A stretch of DNA of 64,000 bases from assembly GCF_032918005.1 (NCBI RefSeq), contig NZ_CP136628.1, positions 3,023,501 through 3,087,500 of the forward strand. The letters are read 5' to 3'. Positions 53,520-61,680 of this stretch are shown here, one piece after another (position 1 is the stretch's first letter; each line of letters opens with the position of its first letter). The notes under the pieces were generated by a model. That model ran no database searches and was not told the origin of the DNA. It worked only from the letters and a program-made list of their open reading frames with translations. The DNA comes from Bradyrhizobium sp. NDS-1. Its GTDB lineage: Bacteria; Pseudomonadota; Alphaproteobacteria; Rhizobiales; Xanthobacteraceae. A program made the translations under genes and the position numbers.

Positions 53520-54734
53520 TTAAGCCGCCAGCTCCTTGGTCAGGTTCTCGGCGACCTTGTCGAGGAAGCCGGTGGTCGAGAGCCAGCGCTGGTCGGCACC
53601 GACCAGCAGCGCGAGATCCTTGGTCATGTAGCCGGCCTCGACGGTGTCGACGCAGACCTTCTCCAGCGTGTTGGCGAACTTGGCGAGCTCGGCATTGTTG
53701 TCGAGCTTGGCGCGGTGGGCGAGGCCACGGGTCCAGGCGAAGATCGAGGCGATCGAGTTGGTCGAGGTCTCCTTGCCCTTCTGGTGCTCGCGGTAGTGGC
53801 GGGTCACCGTGCCGTGGGCGGCTTCGGCTTCCACGGTTTTGCCGTCGGGAGTGAGCAGGACCGAGGTCATCAGGCCGAGCGAGCCGTAGCCCTGCGCGAC
53901 CGTGTCGGACTGCACGTCGCCGTCGTAGTTCTTGCAGGCCCAGACATAGCCGCCGGACCATTTCAGCGCCGAGGCCACCATGTCGTCGATCAGGCGGTGC
54001 TCGTAGGTCAGGCCCTTGGCCTCGAATTCCTTCTTGAACTCGCGGTCGTAGATGTCCTGGAAGATGTCCTTGAAGCGGCCGTCATAGACCTTCAGGATCG
54101 TGTTCTTGGTCGAGAGATAGACCGGGTAGTTGCGCAGCAGGCCGTAGTTCAGCGAGGCGCGGGCGAAGTCGATGATGGAGTCGTCGAGATTGTACATCTC
54201 CATGGCGACGCCGGCGCCCGGAGCCTTGAACACTTCCTTCTCGATCACGGTGCCGTCCTCGCCGACGAACTTCATCGTGAGGGTGCCCTTGCCGGGGAAC
54301 TTGAAGTCGGTGGCGCGGTACTGGTCGCCATAGGCGTGGCGGCCGATGATGATCGGCTTGGTCCAGCCGGGAACCAGACGCGGCACGTTCTTGCAGATGA
54401 TCGGCTCGCGGAAGATCACGCCGCCGAGGATGTTGCGGATGGTGCCGTTCGGCGACTTCCACATCTGCTTGAGGTTGAATTCCTTCACCCGGGCTTCATC
54501 AGGGGTGATGGTGGCGCACTTGACGCCGACGCCGACCTTCTTGATGGCTTCGGCGGCGTCGATGGTGACCTGATCGTTGGTGTGGTCGCGGTATTCCATG
54601 CCCAGGTCGAAGTAGAGCAGCTCGACATCGAGGTACGGATTGATCAGCTTGTCCTTGATGTACTGCCAGATGATCCGGGTCATCTCGTCGCCATCGAGCT
54701 CGACGACGGGATTGGATACCTTGATTTTTGCCAT
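53520..54734 (-). CDS. icd: NADP-dependent isocitrate dehydrogenase
   Basis: A 404-residue enzyme of the eukaryotic-like IDH subfamily, converting isocitrate to 2-oxoglutarate. Motifs: [40 protein letters not shown] with the substrate Ser, [20 protein letters not shown] and [17 protein letters not shown] for NADP. Start at 54734 ([10 protein letters not shown]) agrees with the family; an ATG at 54776 would add 14 residues. It is divergent from trmJ across a 340-bp gap. Confidence 0.97.
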   Translation of the reverse strand: MAKIKVSNPVVELDGDEMTRIIWQYIKDKLINPYLDVELLYFDLGMEYRDHTNDQVTIDAAEAIKKVGVGVKCATITPDEARVKEFNLKQMWKSPNGTIRNILGGVIFREPIICKNVPRLVPGWTKPIIIGRHAYGDQYRATDFKFPGKGTLTMKFVGEDGTVIEKEVFKAPGAGVAMEMYNLDDSIIDFARASLNYGLLRNYPVYLSTKNTILKVYDGRFKDIFQDIYDREFKKEFEAKGLTYEHRLIDDMVASALKWSGGYVWACKNYDGDVQSDTVAQGYGSLGLMTSVLLTPDGKTVEAEAAHGTVTRHYREHQKGKETSTNSIASIFAWTRGLAHRAKLDNNAELAKFANTLEKVCVDTVEAGYMTKDLALLVGADQRWLSTTGFLDKVAENLTKELAA

Positions 54735-55075
54735 GATCGGGGAAGCCTCTTGGGAACGGCGCTTTCGGCGCGCCACGGGAATATCCGCCGCCTCTTAGCA
54801 CCGCCGGGCGGCGGGCGAAAGCCAAGGGATTATGCACTTTTAGCTCATCCAGCTTGCCGGGATTGGGGGGCGGGCGGCGGCTCTCGCCCGGCCGCCGGGG
54901 GCACGTTCCCTGCGATTTCAAAAACCGAATCTAACCCCGTTATTTCCCTTGAGAATTTTGTCAGGACAGGCAAACGACAGGCGAACGGGACGAGGCCGTC
55001 GGCAAGCGGCGGCTTGAATCAATTCCCAAGGCGGCCTTGCCAAGGCCTTGAGACGTAGAGTGAAAGCGAAATCAG
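54735..55075. other. Divergent icd/trmJ intergenic region
   Basis: 341 bp without a gene. It holds GC-rich inverted segments (CCGCCGGGCGGCGG near 54805 and GGCGGGCGGCGG...CCGGCCGCC near 54870) and a small AAGGC-GGCCTTGCC-type hairpin near 55030. I see no clear -35/-10 pair or operator. Confidence 0.5.
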
Positions 55076-56284
55076 ATGTCGGGGACTGACAAGAGCAAGG
55101 CGGGTTTGTCCCTCGACGGTCCCATCGTCATCCTGGTCGAGCCGCAGCTCGGTGAGAACATCGGCATGGCCGCGCGCGCCATGGGCAATTTTGCGCTAGG
55201 CGCCTTGCGCATCGTTAACCCCCGGGATGGCTGGCCCAACATCGCGGCCCAGCGCGCCGCGGCCGGCGCCGACCATATCCTGGAAAGGGTCGAACTGTTC
55301 GACACGGTTCAGCAGGCCGTCGCCGACCTCGACCTGCTGTTCGCCACCACGGCGCGCCCCCACGACCAGGCCAAGCCCGTGGTCGGGCCGGAGGCCGCGG
55401 CGAGCGAGATCGCCGGGCACGTCGCGACCGGCGGCAGGTGCGGCATCCTGTTCGGCCGCGAGCGCTGGGGGCTGACCAACGAGGAGGTCGGGCTCTCCAA
55501 CCGCATCATCACGTTCCCGGTCAATCCAGGCTTCGCCTCGCTCAACCTCGCCCAGGCGGTGCTGCTGGTCGGCTATGAATGGTTCAAGCGGGCCACGTCA
55601 GGCGAGCTGCCGCACGCCATGCCGGAGCGCTCCGAGCGTGCCTCGCAGCACCAGATGCAGGCCTTCTTCGACAATCTCATCCGCGAACTCGACAAGGTGG
55701 AGTTTCTGCGACCTGCCGAGAAGCGCGACACCATGCTGGTGAACCTGCGCAACATCTTCAGCCGGATGGAGCCGACCAAGCAGGACATGCACACCCTCCA
55801 TGGAGTCGTCATGGCGATCGCCGAGGGGCGCAAGGGCCCGGCCAAGGGCGGCGTGCTCGACGGCGAGCAGGCCACGCGCCTGCGCGCGCTGCTGGCCGAG
55901 CACGGCCAGGGCGGCGGTGTGCCCGACAGTGGCTCGACCGTGCGCGGCCTCGCCCGCCTGCTTCGCCGCAACCCGACTGATGCCGAGCGCCTGCTCTGGC
56001 AGGCCCTGACTCGCGACCGCCGCTTTGCAGGCCAGTTCAAGCGCCAAACCCCGGTGGGGCGGCACATTCCGGATTTCGTCTCGTTCCCGCATCGGATCGC
56101 GATCGAGCTGGTCAACCCGGGCGAGGGCGAGGCGATCGCAGCCGACCGCGCGGGGCGGCGGACGTGGCTGGAAGCGCGGGATTATCGGGTGCTCGACATT
56201 CGCGCTGCAGATGTGGAGCGGGATCTTGAGGCGGAGCTGGTGCGGCTGCAGAGGATGATGGCGGAAAACACAGACATTCCGTAG
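55076..56284 (+). CDS. trmJ: TrmJ-type RNA methyltransferase fused to a DUF559 domain
   Basis: A 402-residue protein. Residues 15-240 are a SPOUT methyltransferase of the TrmJ/LasT group: VILVEPQLGENIGMAARAMG, GILFGRERWGLTNEEVGLSN and INFPVNPGFASLNLAQAVLL-like FPVNPGFASLNLAQAV knot. It methylates the 2'-O of residue 32 in tRNAs. Residues 290-395 form a DUF559 (Vsr-like) domain: LLRRNPTDAERLLWQAL, FKRQTPVGRHIPDFVSF and ARDYRVLDIRAADVERDLE. D333 and E344 are kept but the next acidic residue of ELDG is ELVN. Usual TrmJ is about 250 residues, so this is a fusion. Divergent from icd. Confidence 0.85.
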   Translation: MSGTDKSKAGLSLDGPIVILVEPQLGENIGMAARAMGNFALGALRIVNPRDGWPNIAAQRAAAGADHILERVELFDTVQQAVADLDLLFATTARPHDQAKPVVGPEAAASEIAGHVATGGRCGILFGRERWGLTNEEVGLSNRIITFPVNPGFASLNLAQAVLLVGYEWFKRATSGELPHAMPERSERASQHQMQAFFDNLIRELDKVEFLRPAEKRDTMLVNLRNIFSRMEPTKQDMHTLHGVVMAIAEGRKGPAKGGVLDGEQATRLRALLAEHGQGGGVPDSGSTVRGLARLLRRNPTDAERLLWQALTRDRRFAGQFKRQTPVGRHIPDFVSFPHRIAIELVNPGEGEAIAADRAGRRTWLEARDYRVLDIRAADVERDLEAELVRLQRMMAENTDIP

Positions 56285-56463
56285 GGCAAGGAGTTCGCGC
56301 GCCGTCGCAACCCACTGTTTGTACCGCCAGTTGATGCAGACGTGTTGAGTTGTCCTGGCGAACGGCACTTGAGCGCGGTCCAAAGGCCATCCGTCCCATT
56401 GATACATGTCAAGGAACATGGAACCCCCCTCGCTACGCTTTGGGGCAGCAGGGAGGGTTCGAT

Positions 56464-57903
56464 ATGTCAATTGACCGTCGCCAAGCGCTGGCCGTGTTCA
56501 GCGCCGCCGCATCGTCGCTTGTGATGTCCCGCGCGGCACGTGCCGAGTTTGACGGTCCTGTCGTCAGGGCACTGGAGGGAGGCGAAGATTTCTGGCTCGC
56601 CCAGGACGCCTATATCTATGGCTATCCGCTTGTCACGATGGAAATGACCCGCCGCGTGATGACCAACGTCGCGACGCCGCAGGGCACGCGCGCGCCGATG
56701 GGGCAATTCGTCAAGCTGCGCAAATACCCTGATGCCAGCTTCAAGGACGTCACCGCACCCAACGCAGATACCCTTTACACGACCGCCTGGATCGACGTCG
56801 GAGACGAGCCCTGGGTCCTGAGCATGCCTGATATGAAGGACCGTTATTTCCTGTTTCCGATGCTGGACGGCTGGACCAACGTCTTCCAGGTCCCGGGCAA
56901 GCGCACCACCGGCACCAAGGCGCAGACCTACGCGATCACCGGCCCTGGCTGGAAGGGAACGCTTCCCGCCGGTGTCAAGGAATACAAATCGCCCACGAGC
57001 ATGGTGTGGATTCTGGGCCGAATTTATTGCACCGGCACGCCGGAAGACTACGCGGCCGTGCATGCGGCACAGGACGAGTTCAAGCTCTTCCCTCTCAGCG
57101 CGTACGGCAAGTCCTATACGCCGCCGGCAGGCAAGGCCGATGCGTCGATCGACATGAAGACGGCCGTTCGCGATCAGGTCAACCGCATGGACGCCGCCGC
57201 CTATTTCACTCTTCTGGCGCTATTGATGAAGCGCAATCCGCCGGCCGCCGCGGATACGGCTGAGGTCGCCAAATTCGCGAAGATCGGTCTTGTCCCCGGC
57301 AAGGATTTCGACGCGAGCAAATTCGATGCTGCCTTCGCCAAGCGGGTCCCGCAGGTGGCATTCGACCGCATCATGCTCCAGTTCAAGGTCAACAAGGCGA
57401 TCAGGAATGTCAACGGTTGGGCCTTCGACGCTGAAGCCGGCGTCTACGGCACCAATTACTTCAACCGCGCCCTGGTCACGGCCATCGGCCTTGGCGCCAA
57501 CCGAATTCAGGATGCGTGCTATCCGACATCGCAGAAGGACGCCGACGGGAAAGAGTATGTCGGCAGCAACAAGTACGTCATGCGCTTTCCGAAGGGGCAG
57601 CTTCCTCCGGTCGGCGGCTTCTGGTCGCTGACGATGTATGACGAGCACTATTTCTTCGTTGCCAATCCGATCAACCGCCAGTCGATCAGCGCCCGCCAGA
57701 ACCTCAAAGTCAATCCGGACGGTTCGGTCGACCTCTACATCCAGAAGGACAATCCCGGCTCCGACAAGGAGAGCAACTGGCTTCCTGCGCCCGCGGGCAA
57801 GTTCGTGCTGATGTTGCGGATGTACTGGCCCAACGAGAAGTCGCCTTCGATCATCAACGGGACCTGGAAGCCGCCGCCGGTCCGGCAGGTGACGAGCACC
57901 TAG
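56464..57903 (+). CDS. Tat-exported DUF1254/DUF1214 protein
   Basis: A 479-residue protein with a twin-arginine type signal (DRRQALAVFSAAASSLVMSR, cleavage after ARA). DUF1254 covers about 50-180 (DAYIYGYPLVTMEMTRRVMT, APNADTLYTTAWIDVGDEPW, MPDMKDRYFLFPMLDGWTNV). DUF1214 covers about 350-470 (ANRIQDACYPTS, GSNKYVMRFPKGQLPPVGGF, MLRMYWPNEKSPSIINGTW). These periplasmic proteins are common in soil bacteria and have no agreed function. AGGGAGGG about 7 bp before the ATG at 56464 fixes the start. The 56285-56463 gap shows nothing. Confidence 0.88.
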   Translation: MSIDRRQALAVFSAAASSLVMSRAARAEFDGPVVRALEGGEDFWLAQDAYIYGYPLVTMEMTRRVMTNVATPQGTRAPMGQFVKLRKYPDASFKDVTAPNADTLYTTAWIDVGDEPWVLSMPDMKDRYFLFPMLDGWTNVFQVPGKRTTGTKAQTYAITGPGWKGTLPAGVKEYKSPTSMVWILGRIYCTGTPEDYAAVHAAQDEFKLFPLSAYGKSYTPPAGKADASIDMKTAVRDQVNRMDAAAYFTLLALLMKRNPPAAADTAEVAKFAKIGLVPGKDFDASKFDAAFAKRVPQVAFDRIMLQFKVNKAIRNVNGWAFDAEAGVYGTNYFNRALVTAIGLGANRIQDACYPTSQKDADGKEYVGSNKYVMRFPKGQLPPVGGFWSLTMYDEHYFFVANPINRQSISARQNLKVNPDGSVDLYIQKDNPGSDKESNWLPAPAGKFVLMLRMYWPNEKSPSIINGTWKPPPVRQVTST

Positions 57904-57920
57904 GGCCCTACAAAATCTTC

Positions 57921-57990
57921 GTAGCCCGGATGGAGCGGAGCGTAATCCGGGACGTTGTCACCGCATTCCGCTTCGCTGCATGCGGGCTAC
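57921..57990. repeat. Palindromic intergenic repeat, family E
   Basis: GTAGCCCGGATGGAGCG and CGCTGCATGCGGGCTAC are near-perfect inverted arms of 17 bp, with inner AGCGTAATCCGG/CCGCATTCCGCT. It separates convergent genes. Confidence 0.88.
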
Positions 57991-58003
57991 AAGACAAGCG
58001 CGA

Positions 58004-58657
58004 TCACACCGTCTCCAGCTGCTCCGCCGCCCGCTTCTTCTTCGCCTTGGACTGCCCGAGCAGCGGGCCTGCCGTGAGTGCCGCCGTATCGGCGACGGCC
58101 GGATCGCGCGAGATCATGGCGGCGACGATCGCGCCATCGATGATGAGGCCGAGCTGGTGCGCGAGCACTGCGGGCTCGGCCGATCCCAATTCACTGGCGA
58201 GCTTCTCGATGTGGCCGAGCACGATCTTCTTGTGCTTCAGCGCGATGCTGCGGAACTGTTTTGCGTCCTTGTCGTGCTCGCCCACCGCATTGATGAAGGG
58301 GCAGCCGTAGAAGCGCTCTTCCGCGAACCAGCTCTTCAGCGCCGGGAAGATGCGCGTCAGTTTCGCCTGCGCGTCGCCGCCGCCTTCTTCCATGGCGCCG
58401 ATGAACCAGTCGCGCCATTGCTTGCCTTCGCTCTCGAGCACGGCGTTGACGAGATTGGTCTTGGAGCCGAACAGTTTATAGAGCGTGGTCTTGGCGGTGC
58501 CGGCCTCCTCGATGATGGCATCGATGCCAGTGGCGTTAATGCCGTTCTTGCAGAAGAGGTGCGTGGCGGCATTGAGCAGGCGCCCGCGCGCGGATTCGTC
58601 GTCGCCGGCACCGGCGTGCGGCGAACTGGATTTCTTCTTCGATGACGTCTTTGCCAT
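58004..58657 (-). CDS. TetR family transcriptional regulator
   Basis: A 217-residue regulator. After a Lys/Ser-rich head comes the HTH (GRLLNAATHLFCKNGINATG, EEAGTAKTTLYKLFGSKTNL) and a ligand domain with a C-terminal Lys-rich tail. The segment SWFAEERFYGCPFINAVGEH resembles TetR_C regulators. Start at 58657; a TTG at 58666 is possible. It is divergent from the OsmC operon and palindromes lie in the gap (58764-58775; 58857-58868), so it may repress that operon. Confidence 0.85.
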   Translation of the reverse strand: MAKTSSKKKSSSPHAGAGDDESARGRLLNAATHLFCKNGINATGIDAIIEEAGTAKTTLYKLFGSKTNLVNAVLESEGKQWRDWFIGAMEEGGGDAQAKLTRIFPALKSWFAEERFYGCPFINAVGEHDKDAKQFRSIALKHKKIVLGHIEKLASELGSAEPAVLAHQLGLIIDGAIVAAMISRDPAVADTAALTAGPLLGQSKAKKKRAAEQLETV

Positions 58658-58763
58658 AGGCTGCAACTTACTCGCAGCTGCGCGGCATCATCAAGCCGCA
58701 TCTCTTTCGCGCCGAAAAGATTCGCATCGGCGAACCCATCTGCATCGCCTTTGAGCAGAGCCC

Positions 58764-58775
58764 GACTGATCAGTC
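58764..58775. promoter_or_regulatory. Palindrome in the TetR/OsmC gap
   Basis: GACTGATCAGTC, a perfect 12-bp palindrome midway between the divergent TetR and OsmC genes. A candidate site for the TetR regulator. Confidence 0.4.
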
Positions 58776-58832
58776 TGCAGGCAGCGCCCCTTAAGCGGCT
58801 CCAATCCCTCGCATTTCCTTTTCGGCCCGCTT

Positions 58833-58848
58833 TGGCACGTCCTATGCA
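58833..58848 (+). promoter_or_regulatory. Sigma-54 promoter of the OsmC operon
   Basis: TGGCAC-GTCCT-ATGCA: GG and GC of the -24/-12 elements are 10 bp apart as required, with a single departure (ATGC for TTGC). It lies 55 bp before the OsmC start. The near-palindrome GACCG-TT-CGGTA (58857-58868) covers the expected start of transcription and may be an operator. Confidence 0.65.
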
Positions 58849-58903
58849 AGGAAACAGACCGTTCGGTATCCTACCGATTTCCACTTCTGCGAGGGAGAAG
58901 AAG

Positions 58904-59446
58904 ATGACTGCCGTCGTTCAAAAGACAGTGCTGACGGGGTGCCTCGCGCCCATCGACAAGAACGGCCTCGAGCAACTGATCGCGAGCGGCAAGGCCAATC
59001 CGAAGGTCGTCAAGACCTTGAAATGCAAGACGGTTGCGGAGGGTAAATTCCGCCACGCCAACTACATCCGCAATCTGCCGCCCTACATCGTCGACGAACC
59101 GCCGGGGCTGCTGGGCGACGATACCGCGCCCAATCCGTCCGAAGCCTCGCTCGCCGCGCTCGGCTCCTGCCTCGCGGTCGGCCTGCACGCCAACGCCGTG
59201 CACCGCGGCTGGATCGTCAACAAGCTCGAGCTCGAGCTCGAAGGCGACCTCAACATCACCGCGGTCTGGGGCACCGGCGATACTTCGGACAAGCCGGTCG
59301 GCTTCACCGATGTGCGCGTCAAGGTCGACATGGAATGCGAGGGCATCGCGCAGGACGAGATCAACGCGCTGGTCGCCCACGTGAAGAAATGGTCGCCGGT
59401 CGCCAACACCTTCACCCGGCCGGTCAATCTCGAGGTCGGCATCTAG
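58904..59446 (+). CDS. OsmC family protein
   Basis: A 180-residue OsmC-type protein with NPSEASLAALGSCLAVGLHA, which has the conserved catalytic Cys of the GSC motif near residue 87, and a C-terminal EGIAQDEINALVAHVKKWSP region. OsmC/Ohr proteins reduce hydroperoxides; Cys1 is present, and whether a second redox Cys serves is unclear (C13, C38, C139 exist). GGGAGAAG before the ATG at 58904 fixes the start. It heads an operon with an acyl-CoA dehydrogenase-like gene 35 bp downstream and a rhodanese gene. Confidence 0.85.
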   Translation: MTAVVQKTVLTGCLAPIDKNGLEQLIASGKANPKVVKTLKCKTVAEGKFRHANYIRNLPPYIVDEPPGLLGDDTAPNPSEASLAALGSCLAVGLHANAVHRGWIVNKLELELEGDLNITAVWGTGDTSDKPVGFTDVRVKVDMECEGIAQDEINALVAHVKKWSPVANTFTRPVNLEVGI

Positions 59447-59481
59447 CCGAGAGCAATCACGACACGGTGCGGGAGACGATC

Positions 59482-60594
59482 ATGGGTTCACTGGCTTTAT
59501 CGCGGGTCGACGTTCTGGATCAGCCCGCACCGTCCATTGCAGGTGAGGTGGCGCGGATCGCGCGGGAGCAACTCGCGCCGCTCGCGGTCGGCATCGACGA
59601 CGGTTCGGTCTATCCGGCCGAGGTGCTGCGTGCGTTCGGCGCGGTCGGCGCCTGGGGCAGTCACGTGCCGCACGAAGGTCCCGCCGATCTGCGCTGCGCG
59701 ATCCAGGCGATGGCGGCGATCGGGGAGGTCTGCGGCGCCACGGCCTTCATGGCCTGGTGCCAGAACACGCTGGTCTGGTACGCGGCGAATTCCACCAACG
59801 TGAAGCTGGCCAAGCGTTTTGGCGATGCATTCTCGACGGGGCGCGTGCTCGGTGGCACCGGTCTCTCGAATCCGATGAAGAGCTTTTTCGGCATTGAGAA
59901 GCTCAAGCTGAAGGGGCGCAAGGTCGAGGGCGGCTACGTCGTGCGTGGCGCGCTGCCCTGGGTCTCCAACCTCGGTCCCGACCATTATTTCGGCACCATC
60001 TTCGAGCGCGAGGACGACGAGGGCACCGTCATGTTCCTCGCCGACTGCTCGGACCCCGCGATCACGCTGACGCCGTGCAAGCCATTCATGGCGATGGACG
60101 GCACCGGCACCTATGGCGTGCAGTTCCGCGACGCCTTCGTGCCGGACGAACTGATCCTCGCCGATCCCGCCGGCCCCTTCGTGAAGAAGATCCGCGCCGG
60201 CTTCATCCTGCTGCAGGCCGGCATGGCGCTCGGCCTCATCAAGGACTGCATCAACATCATGGACGAGGTCGACGGTTCGCTCGGCCACATCAACCGCTAT
60301 CTGCCGCAGCAGCCGGTGCATTTCCGCGAGCTCGCCGCCGAGCTCGAGGCCGAGACCATGGCGCTGGCACGCGATCCCTACAACGAGGAGGAGACCTACT
60401 GGCGCAAGGTGATCGCGCTCAGGCTTCGCGCGGGCGAGGCCAGCGTCGCGGCGGCGCATGCGGCGATGCTGCATTGTGGCGCCCGCGGCTACTTGAAGAG
60501 CCACCGCGCGCAGCGGCGCCTGCGCGAGGCCTATTTCGTCGCGATCGTCACGCCGGCCACCAAGCAGCTGCGCAAGATGCTCGCCGATTTCTGA
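59482..60594 (+). CDS. Acyl-CoA dehydrogenase-like flavoprotein (SfnB/DszC-like possible)
   Basis: A 370-residue protein with acyl-CoA dehydrogenase fold: N-terminal helices, a middle beta domain (GGTGLSNPMKSFFGIEKLKL, MAMDGTGTYGVQFRDAFVPD) and C-terminal helices. The usual catalytic Glu region is not obvious, so it may be a flavin-dependent monooxygenase of the SfnB/DszC type rather than a dehydrogenase; this is inference from its setting among sulfur genes. GGGAGACG 3 bp before the ATG at 59482 supports the start. Second gene of the OsmC operon. Confidence 0.8.
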   Translation: MGSLALSRVDVLDQPAPSIAGEVARIAREQLAPLAVGIDDGSVYPAEVLRAFGAVGAWGSHVPHEGPADLRCAIQAMAAIGEVCGATAFMAWCQNTLVWYAANSTNVKLAKRFGDAFSTGRVLGGTGLSNPMKSFFGIEKLKLKGRKVEGGYVVRGALPWVSNLGPDHYFGTIFEREDDEGTVMFLADCSDPAITLTPCKPFMAMDGTGTYGVQFRDAFVPDELILADPAGPFVKKIRAGFILLQAGMALGLIKDCINIMDEVDGSLGHINRYLPQQPVHFRELAAELEAETMALARDPYNEEETYWRKVIALRLRAGEASVAAAHAAMLHCGARGYLKSHRAQRRLREAYFVAIVTPATKQLRKMLADF

Positions 60595-60658
60595 GTTCCA
60601 AACCTTAGAGCTCTACGAGTCCACCCGAAGACCCACCAACCTCAACGGAGAGGCTGCC

Positions 60659-61537
60659 ATGACTGACGTTCTGATCACTGCCGTCGAACTCGCCGATCTC
60701 TTGAAGACCGAGCCGTGTGTCGTCATCGACACCCGCAATCCCGATGCTTACGCCGCCGGGCACCTGCCGGGCGCCGTGAACGTGCACGAGATCTTTACGT
60801 TCCTCGCGACCTCGACGCCGGAAGGCATGGCCGAGCTCAAGACGAAATTCGCCGATGCGTTCGGCGCTGCCGGCCTTTCGGGCAAGGAGACGGCGGTGGT
60901 CTACGAGCAGTCGATGAACTCCGGCTTCGGCCAGTCCTGCCGCGGCTATTACCTGCTCACCATGCTCGGCTATCCCAAGGTGAAGGTGCTGCATGGCGGC
61001 TTCGACGCCTGGTCGGGTGCGGGCTTCCCGGTAACCAAGGAGGTGCCGATGCCGGCGAAGGCGTCGTTCGCGATCGTGCCCGAAGCCGGCGAGATCCTGA
61101 TCGACGCCAAGACCATGCTCGCCGCCGTCGGCAAGCCCGGCATCGCGATCCTCGACGTCCGCGACGTCGACGAGTGGATCGGCGACAGTTCGTCCCCGTA
61201 CGGCAAGGATTTCTGCCCGCGCAAGGGCCGGATTCCGGGCGCCGTGTGGCTGGAATGGTATCGCATGATGAAGCCTACAGCCGAAGGCCCGCGCTTCAAA
61301 TCCAAGGACGAGATTCTGGCGGAATGCGCCACCGTCGGCATCTCGCCGACGACGCCGGTCTACCTCTACTGCTTCAAGGGCGCGCGCGCCTCGAACACGT
61401 TCCTGGCACTGAAGAACGCAGGCGTGAAGGACGTGCGGATGTATTTCGGCTCCTGGAACGAATGGTCGCGCGATCCGTCGCTGCCGATCGAGCAGGGGCT
61501 GCCGATGGCACCGGGTGTGACGACAAAGGCGGCCTGA
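60659..61537 (+). CDS. Double-rhodanese sulfurtransferase
   Basis: A 292-residue protein of two rhodanese domains. The first (1-130) opens VVIDTRNPDAYAAGHLPGAV but has YEQSMNSGFGQSCRGYYLL where the active-site loop should be, so it is probably inactive. The second (150-280) has CFKGARASN near residue 240 with the persulfide Cys. It resembles 3-mercaptopyruvate/thiosulfate sulfurtransferases. GGAG about 10 bp before the ATG. Third gene of the OsmC operon; the family B repeat follows. Confidence 0.88.
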   Translation: MTDVLITAVELADLLKTEPCVVIDTRNPDAYAAGHLPGAVNVHEIFTFLATSTPEGMAELKTKFADAFGAAGLSGKETAVVYEQSMNSGFGQSCRGYYLLTMLGYPKVKVLHGGFDAWSGAGFPVTKEVPMPAKASFAIVPEAGEILIDAKTMLAAVGKPGIAILDVRDVDEWIGDSSSPYGKDFCPRKGRIPGAVWLEWYRMMKPTAEGPRFKSKDEILAECATVGISPTTPVYLYCFKGARASNTFLALKNAGVKDVRMYFGSWNEWSRDPSLPIEQGLPMAPGVTTKAA

Positions 61538-61544
61538 GCGCGCG

Positions 61545-61680
61545 CCTCGTCCTTCGAGACGACCGCTTCGCGGTCTCCTCAGGATGAGGCTAAGCGGCAC
61601 CGGTGTCTGTTGATACTGTTGCCGCGCACTCCGTCCTCATCCTGAGGAGCCCGCCTAAAGCGGGCGTCTCGAAGGATGGG
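61545..61680. repeat. Palindromic intergenic repeat, family B, entering a coding end
   Basis: CGTCCTTCGAGACG...CCTCAGGATGAGG and CCTCATCCTGAGG...CGTCTCGAAGGATG, as at 6011-6145. Its right part overlaps the last codons and stop (61655-61657) of the leftward sigma-54 activator gene. Confidence 0.9.
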
